From the NCBI RefSeq assembly GCF_048544455.1, contig NC_133537.1:310657738-310721737 (forward strand): a stretch of 64,000 bases of DNA, written 5' to 3'. Made by a program: the position numbers and the translations under genes. Positions 23,759 to 33,671 of the stretch are shown in pieces. The notes beneath the pieces were generated by a model that saw nothing but the letters and a program-made list of their open reading frames with translations, did not search any database and was not told where the DNA came from. The stretch's first letter is position 1. Each line of letters begins with the position of its first letter. Origin of the DNA: Silene latifolia. Taxonomy: Eukaryota > Streptophyta > Magnoliopsida > Caryophyllales > Caryophyllaceae.

Positions 23759-26171
23759 TGTGGACAGCGGGGGCCATGGGGGCGCTTGGGAAACAAGCGT
23801 TTGCATTTGTATGGAGTCGCCACCAATTTTTATGGGAAATTGGAACCGTTCGAGTACCTCGTGTCATGTCAAGACACAAAGTAAAGACATAAACACTAGG
23901 CAATCGTTACCCTTAGCATTCTATGTCTAGAATGACTCTCGTGGATGCCAATGAACACGGGTGTTCACAGATATCTGGAGTAAGGGGTGAGGGTACGTAT
24001 TAAGAAGCTCTTTTGATCGAACACCTAATCCCGCCCGCCTCGATAGCGGCCTCTACTAATGATTAGGTAAGTTATTCGTACTTGATATATCGTCGATTAT
24101 ATGCATGCAATGCAACATCCAAGTTTTAATCCTAGCATGTGAGAATTAGACTAAGTCGGTTGACACGTAATTAGCATACAATTGGGTCGAAGTAGGATTT
24201 AATGCTCATTTACATGTGAGAACATACAAACAATAAAGAAAATACAATAATTATAAATTACAATAATGAAAATTACATTAATTACATTGGATTAGGCGAT
24301 TTATGTCGAAAATACCTTTAAAACGGATAATTTGAGAAAAACAGATAAAAGAATAAATAACGAACAAAACAGAAGGTGATATTACGGATAATAGTTAGTT
24401 AATACATACGTTAATTAAACTAGGTCAAGGCAGAAACGGAGTTCAGGGACAGAACTCAGCCAGGATGACGCAATGAGCTGCGTCCTTTGAATAGCGCAGC
24501 AGAGACGTCGTTCCTGCTCCTTGGCCCGGCCCGGCCGTGAAGCCGTAATTGCAAACCGTTAATGTTAATTGGTGATTTTAATGATTAATTAAATTATTTA
24601 CTCGGGTGAAAGTGATTAATAGGTTATTTAACATATGAATGGGTCATGAAAACAGTAAAACATGAATAAGACGGATTGAACGAATTAATTACAAGATGGA
24701 ATAATGACAGAAGTGAAAAATATTAATGAGTCAAACAAATTAAGTCAATTGATTAAGTTAGATGCGACGGATTAATGACGAATATGCGATGAATATGTGA
24801 ATAAACAGGTGAAAACTATATCAAAGACGAATTCCAGAAACCCAATATTGATAAATTGAATCTTTACAACCCGGAATTGAATTTAATGACGAAAACCCGC
24901 AAATATTAGATTATTAGGGATTTAAGTCGGATTTGAATAATAAAAACATATTAATGATGATGATTACAATATACATGTGAACTATATGTTATGACGATGA
25001 AGAATTGACAAACAAACGAAACAAGCAAAAGGATTTGACGAATAACAGAGGACGAACGAAGAAGAAAGGAAGCAGGAACTGCGGCAGCCTCACGAAGAGG
25101 CGCAGCAGGAACTGCGCTCCTTCGAAGACGCACAGCAGTTGTTGCGTCCTTTCTCGACGGTTATCTACTGGAAATCCGTAAAAAGAGGTTTCAAAGCATG
25201 GTTTTAGAAATCGGTTTTAATGGTATTTTCGACATAAACCTTACAATGATGATTACAATAATTAAAATACAATAAAATAAAGAGAATTATACACCCTCAG
25301 ACTTACATGTTGACGAAACGAGAAGGACTAAGATATCGATTAGTGATGCTCGACGCGAATGCAAAGAGAGTGCCCTCGTAAGAGGAAAACGATTAATTAA
25401 TTAAGTTGATTATTGGTGTAGTTGGTCAAATTGGCCGGTCATGCAACGGGGAGGCTGGTACTCAGAAGGATCCGAGCTTACGTGGTCGAAAGTTCAAGCA
25501 CGTAGACGCCAAAAAGTAAGAACAAAGTCTAGAATGCAAAGGGAGAAGAGAAGGGCGGACACTCGCGTGAGAAATATGAGGAGCGGAGGCTCCTATTTAT
25601 ACTAAGCACGTGAAGGAATTAGGGTTTCGGAGACTCTTTAGAAGTGAATCTCGGAAATATATGAAAAAGATACGAGAAACATGCAGAAAAGGTCCTGGGA
25701 AGAGGCGCAGCAGCCACTGCGTCTCTTGGAAGAGGCGCAGCAACTGCTGCGTCTGTTTCCCAAGTGGTTTCCTCCCCGTGAAGAAAGATTTCCGTGTTTG
25801 AGTTATGGTAGGACGGAAATAATCCGGTTTTCCTTAATATCTTTTGTGAATATTACGGGAAATTGCTTACTAAAGGATAAAATTTATGAGATATGGAATA
25901 GAAATATCCGGAACATTCCAAAACATTCTGACTCCGGTTTTAACGGTTATCAGAAAATGGAGACGGTTTTAGGCCCGGACTCCGAATGTACTCTAATTAC
26001 TGTCAAAACGACCGCATCGGCACGTAGATGACAACTAAGAGGTAGATATTAATATTTGAGCAATCACTTGACGATAATCTTACGAATTGTCACAAACCGT
26101 TCCGCGTATTAAACATGCGGCCCAATCATCACCGGGTGGTTTGCGGGAGGTGCAGAAATGAGGTATCTACA
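23759..26171 (-). repeat. Right LTR of the Tat-like element
   Basis: 2413 bp, 5' LTR on the element's strand, without the MITE. It differs from its partner mostly in short GC-rich blocks such as gcgcagcagccactgcg near 25700 and the region around 24450-24540. Confidence 0.9.
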
Positions 26172-26578
26172 ATAGGTCTTACCCTCGACGCAAGGATCAC
26201 AACGGTATAAAGAAAGGTAAAATCCGACCTTCCAAGCTCCGGGATTTGCCAACAATGCAATTGATGCGAAGAACGTACTTTGATTTCTCTTTTTGAAAGT
26301 GATTAGGTTTTAAAAGTGTTTAAAGAACAATGACGGAAGTTATTATATACTTAATCGCATTATTAACAAAACCCGAGAAATCATCCCCCGTAAACCGGCT
26401 ACTCGATCGAGTAGCTAAGGTACTCGATCGAGTGCCCCCTTACTCGATCGAGTATCTACGTTACTCGATCGAGTACCCAACGGGTCAGAAACTATTTTAA
26501 ACTGCAACTCGCCCTTACTCGACAGAGTAAGGCCTACTCGATAGAGTACCCAGAGACTCATAAATCCGTAGTATTACA
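26172..26578 (-). repeat. Remnant gypsy (Tekay-like) LTR, upstream part
   Basis: On the minus strand it starts TGTAATACTACGG at 26578, as do the gypsy-A LTRs, and contains six TACTCGATCGAGTA-type palindromes (26398-26550). It continues at 15228 across the Tat-like insertion. It sits inside the copia-A gag gene. Confidence 0.9.
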
Positions 26579-26725
26579 TTATTTCCAGTCGGCATAATTA
26601 TCCCGACGAAGCATGATGTTTGAGATTTTTTGACCCGGACCATCGTTGGACCCGAGATAATACGAACTTGAAGGATCGATTTTTGGAAAATCAGTCGACG
26701 TTGTGGTAGTTCCGCCAGTCGACAT
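26579..26725 (-). pseudogene. Copia-A gag N-terminal fragment
   Basis: From ATG at 26723-26725: MSTGGTTTTSTDFPKIDPSS, then YYLGSNDGPG and LRRDNYADWK, a typical copia gag start. It breaks at the gypsy LTR start. The remaining gag, protease and integrase sequences are not found on the other side, so they were deleted. Confidence 0.85.
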
Positions 26726-26805
26726 GATTAGGGTTTTAATTATTTTCGTGTTTGTGGTTTATGGAGAACGTGGAAAAGGAAGTAATTGACCTGACGATGA
26801 TACCA

Positions 26806-26981
26806 TGTTAAGAGAGTAGAAGGGAAAGCGATGATTTCATTGATTTGTGAATATCGGCTTATATAGTTACAATGTATATGTGAACGTAATCGCTAAAATA
26901 TCGCATGAAATAACATCCGAATATAAAATCTTTGACTTATGGAATATCGTATATCGAATAATATATACGATATTCCTAATA
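26806..26981 (-). repeat. Copia-A 5' LTR with adjoining PBS
   Basis: 176 bp, the partner of 12334-12509. PBS TGGTATCATCGT follows directly on the minus strand (26794-26805), complementary to initiator methionine tRNA over its first bases. The strip 26726-26793 is untranslated leader. Confidence 0.95.
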
Positions 26982-27225
26982 CATGCAATTTTATTTTTTA
27001 TTTTTTTAAATGAGCGCACTTATTTCGTCAGTGAGAATCGAACTCTCAACTTCATGATTGAAGTAGTTTCAAACTTCCAATGCCATGCAATTTTTATTAT
27101 TATTATTTTTTTTCTAAATGAGCGCACTTATATATCGCGGGTGAGAATCAAATCCCCAACTTCATGATTGGAGTAAGAGAACACTTATCATTTGAGCAAG
27201 CTCTTCTTCTAAGTGCCATGCAATT
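26982..27225 (-). repeat. Two tandem SINE-like repeats
   Basis: Two related units (about 26982-27089 and 27090-27225) each have a T-rich start, aaatgagcgcacttat, a box-B-like gagaatcgaactctc (minus strand GAGTTCGATTCTC), cttcatgattg and ccatgcaatttt. T-rich starts mean a poly-A tail on the minus strand. A relative sits in the MYB intron. tRNA-derived SINE origin is likely but the A box was not found. Confidence 0.45.
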
Positions 27226-27408
27226 TGGGACAAGAGATTTATCGTGTTTAATGGTGGCGTGAGAGAAAATAGCATGATTTGAATGAAAGGCGAAAAAAAT
27301 AGAGAGGTCACTTCAAAGAATCAAACAATTTTATTTCAAAAATTATAAGTTTTAACTAATTATTCCATACAAATTATTACGGAGTAAACAATAACCTGAA
27401 CTTCTACA

Positions 27409-28192
27409 TGATATCAGAGCCTCATATTCTTAAGGCCTAAATACGATTTCGATAACCTACTGGTGGGCTTGTGATCTACAATGCTCACCGGCAGGATTTA
27501 ACAAAAACTTATGACTTACTGTTAAAAAAAATAAAAAAATAAAATATCCAATCGAAGGGATACCACCAATGATTTGGAATCCTGCATATGTGAATCCAAA
27601 ATGTGGTACGATGCCACGTGATTTGAATTCTTGCATTGTGATAACAAATTTGATAATTTGGTAAGAACAACGAATGCGATTATGTGTTTTGATTGAGTTG
27701 TTTCGACTTTCGAGTATAAGAAGATTACATTCTTCAAATACTAAATTTGACGGATAATTTTTCGTTTGACGAAATTTGTTAGGATCGAAAAACTACAACG
27801 TTCCTGACAAGAAAATTTCAACAAGTTTGAAAAGTTCATTTTAATTTCGACGGGTCCGAAAAGTTACGACGTTCCCGTACACCGAAGATCGAAGATTGAA
27901 AATTAAAAGTTGAAGAGTTGGATTTTTCTTCTTTCCTTATTTGGCAAACCCATGGAAATTTTGACAAATTATCATGGGTTTGAGGGAGATGTTTGAAAAG
28001 ATTACGTACGTAATCAGAATAATATCGAATTATTGAATAAACTATTATATTACCGATATTAGGAAGATATTATTATTGTGTTTAGATATTCTCAGTACTA
28101 TAAAGCGGATCGTTGTAATAGTTAGAAACACGAACATCAATAAAATACACTACGATTTATGCTTTCTCTAATCTCCCCTCTGAATTTCTACA
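27409..28192 (+). mobile_element. TRIM-like or deleted copia fragment
   Basis: ttctaca at 27402-27408 is followed by TGATATCAGAGCC (27409-27421), one mismatch from the methionine-tRNA PBS. After 570 non-coding bases comes a polypurine tract (tttgagggaga) and a 203-bp LTR, TGTTTGAAAAG...TTTCTACA (27990-28192). The left LTR is not recognisable beyond its last bases. No proteins. Confidence 0.45.
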
Positions 28193-29268
28193 ACTTGGTC
28201 ATTTTAGACATAATAATATCGTCGTTTGCCTTGGTCATTTTATTAGATTAACATTTTCCGTATGACTTATAAATTTTAAATAATTTATTATTTTGTCTTT
28301 TATTGAGAAATATTTTAATCAGACAAATAATTGAAATTAAGAGTGTTTGGTAATGTGTTATTCATCCAATCCCTTTTCAAGAAAAAATTGCACTCGTATA
28401 GTATAAGACTCATGTTGTATATCGTTACATGTAAATTACTCGGTAGTAAATATGTTTAATAAAGTAATGATAATGATAATATACGAGGACAATATCTATC
28501 AATGGACTAAAACGAGGTGGTACATTTGTCAAGATCATGGGAAGAAATTAAAAATATTGGCCGCAACTTGTTGAGTTGTTTCCATAGTCCACCGTTCCTT
28601 ACTAGGTACACTTACCTACTCCTAACGTAACGAAGGCACCAACGCATCATGTATTTTCTTTGACAATGAGGGCGCACTCGGAAATTAATTATTAAATGTC
28701 CAGTAGTTTGTAAATCGTGTATATTCAATAAGTAACTTTTCTCTCTCTATTTTCCCCCAAAAAACAGATCAAAACCCTAATTTTATTGCGCCGCCGCATC
28801 TCCTTTCCACACACACCTCCTCCCCTTCACCCCCACCCGATCGCCGGAGATGGGTTATCCCGTTAGCCTATCTTCGGCGATTGCGCCTCCTCTTTTTTTG
28901 GTCCTCTTTGACCTGCGATCAATCTTTTTCCGGTGACGGATCGTGATTCCATCTCGTTTGTTTCGGTGGATTGGTTTGGTTTTTTGTGTTGTTGCTGAGG
29001 TCGTTCTGTTCCTCCGTTCTCCTGTCCTGTCATCGAAGGACTTGTTTGCCACCTGGGAGTGCTTCCCCCTCTTCGTCGTCCTTTGCCCGTTCTGGTTTGG
29101 TCCCGTTTTCTTTTTGTGACCGTCGTCGTTGTCCCGGCTTCCTAGCGTCTCTGGTTTGTTAGTGGTGTTGGTTGTGGGTCGTTTTGGAGTCTGTGTCTTG
29201 GACTGTTTTTATGTCTTTGGTGTTTGGGCTGCTTCTTGTTGTTTTAAATTTTGCTTGTCGGGTTGGTT
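28193..29268. other. Unassigned non-coding DNA; 5'-UTR- or LINE-leader-like block
   Basis: 28193-28740 is plain AT-rich sequence. 28741-29268 opens with a CT-rich stretch (ctctctctatttt), then ccgccgcatctcc and a T/G-rich run without a long frame. Such composition occurs in plant 5' UTRs and in L1-type LINE leaders. Copia-2 begins at 29269, so any continuation would lie beyond 46378. Confidence 0.35.
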
Positions 29269-30533
29269 TGTTGGAATATGTGTCCTCCGACAATAATGCG
29301 ATCACAACTGTCGATCATGATGATCACATGTTTAAATCTCATTTTAAGAATACATGTGGGATGTAATATTTTACACTCAACTGGTCAACAGATATCGCTA
29401 ATGATTGGCTGACTAGAGTTTGACATTACTGTCGTGTGACGGTGGTGATCAGTTGATCCCCTTAGGTCATACCTAAAGGGTAACACTCTTAATTGATTAT
29501 TTAGTTGATCGTATGACGATACGGGTTAATTAAATTGCTTAAAATTGACGGACGATTTTGTGAGTATTATTGACGTGTCTTATTGTAATTCGATTAAATA
29601 AAGATACGGTCTAAGTAATCAAATTGTTTTATTGCTTAGATAAAATTATTGTTTGCGGAACAATTGAAACTGAATGAATAATTTATTATAAATACAAGAC
29701 GTTGTGATTTATAATTGGTAAACCGTTTTGGTACAAGTAATTATGAATTACTAAGTCGATTTTGTACATGACGTATTTTTATTAATAAGTTGATTTTTAA
29801 TATGTTAAAAATACATTACAATTACACATGACTAGTGACATGTGACAATTGACAAATGACAAAATATAAAATGGACCTCACATTTTATAAGTGCCGAAAT
29901 GGAGGGAGTATTAGGTTAAAATTGTGTTGATTATTTTTAAGTGGAAAACATGATGATTGCAACTTAATATAGCCATGCACACCTATGATTTCTTGGGTAG
30001 AAAAATTTGCCCATGCATTGGCTCTCCTCCTCTCTCCCCACCGGTTTTCAAAGGCAATTATAGAGAGGGTTTTCTCTCTAATTATTCATTCACAATTTGA
30101 ACTATTTTTCTAGTGTAAGAAAATAGAAATTCTCTCTATAATTTATGAAAGCTTAGAGAAATAAAATCTCTCAACATTCATCCTCTCTTGGCCGAAATTA
30201 CAAGAGAACATACAAATATTTTGGGTCAATTTTTAGTAAGATTAATATTGTTCTAGTATTAATAATATTAGTCTTTAAGAGGTTATCTTGGGTATTCATC
30301 TTTGGGAGGAATTCTAAGCTTGAATCTTTGTTCATCCATATAAGGAAAGCTCAAGAACAAGGAAGAAGGAAATCTTACTTGTGCCCTTTAATCCGAAACT
30401 CCCATAGTAAGAAAGACGATTTCTTCTCTATTTCTAATTATGTTTGCATGCATAAGATCTAGATTTAATTTTCTGACTAAATTAAATGTCATATATATGA
30501 ATATGTAATTTAATAAGATTAATAATTCTAACA
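29269..30533 (+). repeat. Copia-2 5' LTR
   Basis: TGTTGGAATATGTG...ATTCTAACA, 1265 bp, directly followed by a PBS-like site (30537-30549). Near-identical to 45114-46378. Confidence 0.95.
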
Positions 30534-32774
30534 AGCGGTATCATGAGCCTTAGGTTGTTTGCATGCAAATCGGTTATTGTTTTTTCCGAGTTATAAGATT
30601 AACAAACAAAACTTATAAATTTGTGTTTATTATGAAATATCATGAAATTTATTTGCATATTTAAGTTTCTGGTCCTAAAATGTATTTAGGATATTTTGGT
30701 TTATTTATGGATTTTATTGTTCATTTTATATAATAATGGCATTAAAATGTGATTTTTATGATAAAAATGTCATTTTTGGACTAAAAATAGCTAAACTTCG
30801 ATTTTTCCAATGGTTTTTGGATATATTTTCACATATATTATCTACTGATGGTCTGTAAATTTTCATAATAAAATGAGTTGTATTGCTCGAAATATGGATT
30901 TTTCAAGTTAAAATCGTATTTAAATGGGTAAATAGGTTAATATGAATATATTTCGAATCTGGTCATGGAAATTTAGTATGTTGTCACATGCAATTTTACA
31001 AGATGTGTGTAAAATATTTGGCTATAATCAAGTCTTTATGCAAGATTTATGAATTTTTGATGAAAAATCACATAAATAGTGACTTTAATTAGTAAAAATG
31101 CTAAAACATACTTCATGACTAAGGAAAAATGTCACATGTTGCATTTTATCATATATTTCAGATCTAAAAGTGAAAAGTTGATAAAAATAATTTTTCTCAT
31201 ATTTTTATGGTCATATTTGTTAAAATCGATAAACCGCAACATTGTTTTTCTCGATAAATTTTCGAAATTTTTAACCTAAGTTTTTGAACATTATGAGTGT
31301 CATGGTATTTTTCCAGAATGTTCATGAGTTTAAATTTCAAAATTTTAAATTATTTGAAATTTTTATGATTTAATTGAAGTTTATGACATAATTTTGCATA
31401 TTAGGTCCATTCATGAACAATATTAAGAAATCTAGGTTAATTATTGTCAAATGTTAGTTGGGACTAATTTTGAGTCCTAAGATGGTTAGGGTAATTAACT
31501 TGTACATAAATATGATTTTATGTAATTCTTGTGATTTTAAAAGGTTAAATCACGCAAATCCGTAAAAACCGATTAATATACGATATTGGCTCTTTAAAGG
31601 CGATTTAGCATAAAATTGGGCATGTTCATACATATTATAATGCTGCATTTTATTTATGATTGTCATATTTTAATTTTATGTAATTTTTGAATTATGTAAT
31701 TTTACTTAGTATGGCCTTAGTTTTAATTGGTATTACCCGAAATGTATGGGAATATCAATTCGGTTGTAATTTATTGTGATCTCGTATCACCGTTTTGTAA
31801 TTTAATAGATTTTTTTTACTTTAATTACAAATGTATAATAGGAAATTATGTAATTTATTATGTAATTTATTTATTCCGGAGTTCCTTGAAAACGGTGCCA
31901 CTCGAGAAGGCGATCCATCAAAAAAAGTGTTGCCTTGAAATGCGTGCCAAGACCGAAGTTCAAGGGACCAAAGGAGTTGGTTTCCAAATTTGTAATAGTT
32001 TATTAGATTTACTATTTTAGGGAGGTCATACTAGGAATTTATTTATGTTTTGCATTTTATTTATATGTTGCATGCATCGCTAAATCGCCATAACTAAAAC
32101 ATGCATTATCATTTAATCGAGTTTATCGACCGTGTCAATTACTATCGTAGTTCACCGCTTTAGTTCACTTAAAACGTGATCGATAATAAATTGACATGAT
32201 CTCTCGCTAAAATAAACAATTGAGACTTAGCCTTACCAAAAAGTAGAAACCATGAAAACCTATTTCGTGAGGGAGTGAACTCGGCTTTACCGGGGTACAA
32301 ACCTTGTTACGTAGGGGAAGTGGGTGATAAATGTCTACCCACCGAATTTATAAAGATGAGGGTTGTATTCGGCTTTACCGATGCCCAAGTTGATGTAAAT
32401 TTGGATCATGGACACATTTATTCGAAATTTGGGTTGAACTCAACGAAAGTATTCTCGACGGTTGCCGGATGTGTTTTGGGCTAAAGATAAATATTAATGT
32501 AAATTTATCGACCAAGAGTTCTAAAAGTAGAATCGATTAAAGAGTTAATCCACCGAGTTATATTGATAAGGGTTGAATTCGGCTTTACCGATGCCTAATT
32601 TAATATGAATTTGGGTCTTGGAATCATTTATCAAAGTTGGGTAGAGGTCACTAGATAAATGCAATAAAACTTGTTTAAATTAAAAATTTACGAGTATTAT
32701 TATTATTTTGAAAACGACAAATGTTTTATTCCTTCTATTTTCGTTTTGTAGACCACTTTTATTTCTCATAATAA
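30534..32774 (+). other. Copia-2 leader, 2.2 kb, with internal repeats
   Basis: Non-coding, very AT-rich. Between 32270 and 32660 a phrase containing ttcggctttaccgatgcc occurs twice (near 32370 and 32578), and a variant, ctcggctttaccgggg, occurs near 32281. The leader is unusually long for a copia element. Confidence 0.7.
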
Positions 32775-33671
32775 ATGGCCGCACCAAACACGAACACCGC
32801 ACCTCTCACTAATGTTTCATGGCTCCGATCCTTCATGGATCGTTGTAAACTTGAAAAGAATGGGTCAAATTTCTCCGATTGGGATGCCCAACTCAAATTA
32901 GCCGCCCAAGGTGACGGCAAGCTTCGTTACCTCACCGAGGCCTCTCCACCCGAACCTAATGCTAGGTCGAGTGCCGCCACTAGGGAAGCATATGAGGCTT
33001 ACGACAAAGAGTCTGCCGCTATGAAAAATGTGTTGATTTTTGCAATGGAGGCGGATCTCCAAAGGAGAGCCTTTAAAATGGGCACCGCTTATGAAATTTA
33101 TTCCTAACTTGTGACAATGTTTTCGCAAGCTCTGAGGATCATCCAATATGAGGCGGCCTCGGCATTCTTTGATCTCGATTTTAAGGAGGGCCAAAAGGTT
33201 AGCCCTCACGTGCTCAAATTGTTGGAGCTAGTCGAGACATTGAAACTTCAAAAGGTTGAAATCCCCAAAGAGCTCATTGTAGATAGGATTCTACACTGCT
33301 TATCCAAAGTCAAAACATATGTTCAATTCCGGGTGAATTTTAACATGCAAGACAAGGACGTGTCTCTTGAAGAGTTGCACAAGTTACTTGTTCAAGCCGA
33401 AAGAGACATGGGGCTAAATGTTAACCCACCTAAGGATGTGCTTAATATAAGCACTAAGAGCAAGGGAAAGTTCAAGAAGAATGGGAAAAAGGGTAAGAGG
33501 CAAGCTCACATGTCCACCAAGGCTAAGACTTTTGAAGCTAGCACTTCCAAGACCAAGAAGGGTCCTCTTGATAAATGCCATTATTGTAATGGTGTTGGAC
33601 ATTGGAAAAGGAATTGTTCCAAGTATCTTGGTGACATCAAAGCTGGAAAGATCACTCCAGTAGGTAAATGA
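32775..33671 (+). pseudogene. Copia-2 gag with one nonsense codon
   Basis: Starts MAAPNTNTAPLTNVSWL at 32775. The capsid domain of copia gag (UBN2-like) follows, with FSDWDAQLKLAAQGDGK and AMEADLQRRAFKMG, then a basic stretch and a CCHC knuckle CHYCNGVGHWKRNC, ending at 33671. A TAA codon at 33105-33107 interrupts the frame in the middle of the capsid domain; the same frame continues after it, so this is a point mutation. Gag would coat the element's RNA in virus-like particles. Confidence 0.9.

Larger units (their letters stand above)
15229..26171 (-). mobile_element. Gag-only Tat/Ogre-like LTR retrotransposon
   Basis: Direct LTRs at 15229-17897 and 23759-26171, ends TGTGGACAG...TATCTACA, perfect 5-bp TSD ATAGG (15224-15228 and 26172-26176). 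Orientation is minus: PBS at 23739-23755 beside the right LTR, gag fragment in the middle, no protease, RT or integrase anywhere in ~5.9 kb of interior. Gag type, long LTRs and an arginine-tRNA-like PBS point to the Tat/Ogre group of Ty3/gypsy. It would need another element's enzymes to move. Confidence 0.85.
12334..26981 (-). mobile_element. Ty1/copia element copia-A with nested insertions
   Basis: Two 176-bp LTRs (12334-12509 and 26806-26981) differ at only two positions by eye. A perfect 5-bp TSD CATGC flanks them (12329-12333 and 26982-26986). On the minus strand the order is LTR, PBS TGGTATCATCGT (26794-26805), gag start, a large interruption (14597-26578), RT-RNase H, and a polypurine tract of G residues (12510-12520). 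Most of gag and all protease and integrase sequence are missing. Short LTRs and the protein sequence suggest the Ale/Retrofit lineage (tentative). Confidence 0.9.

Noticed and set aside
15229..26171. The two 2.4-kb blocks as an assembly duplication
   Set aside because: They end in TG/CA, are flanked by a perfect TSD, have PBS and gag between them, and differ by a MITE and many small changes, as true LTRs do.
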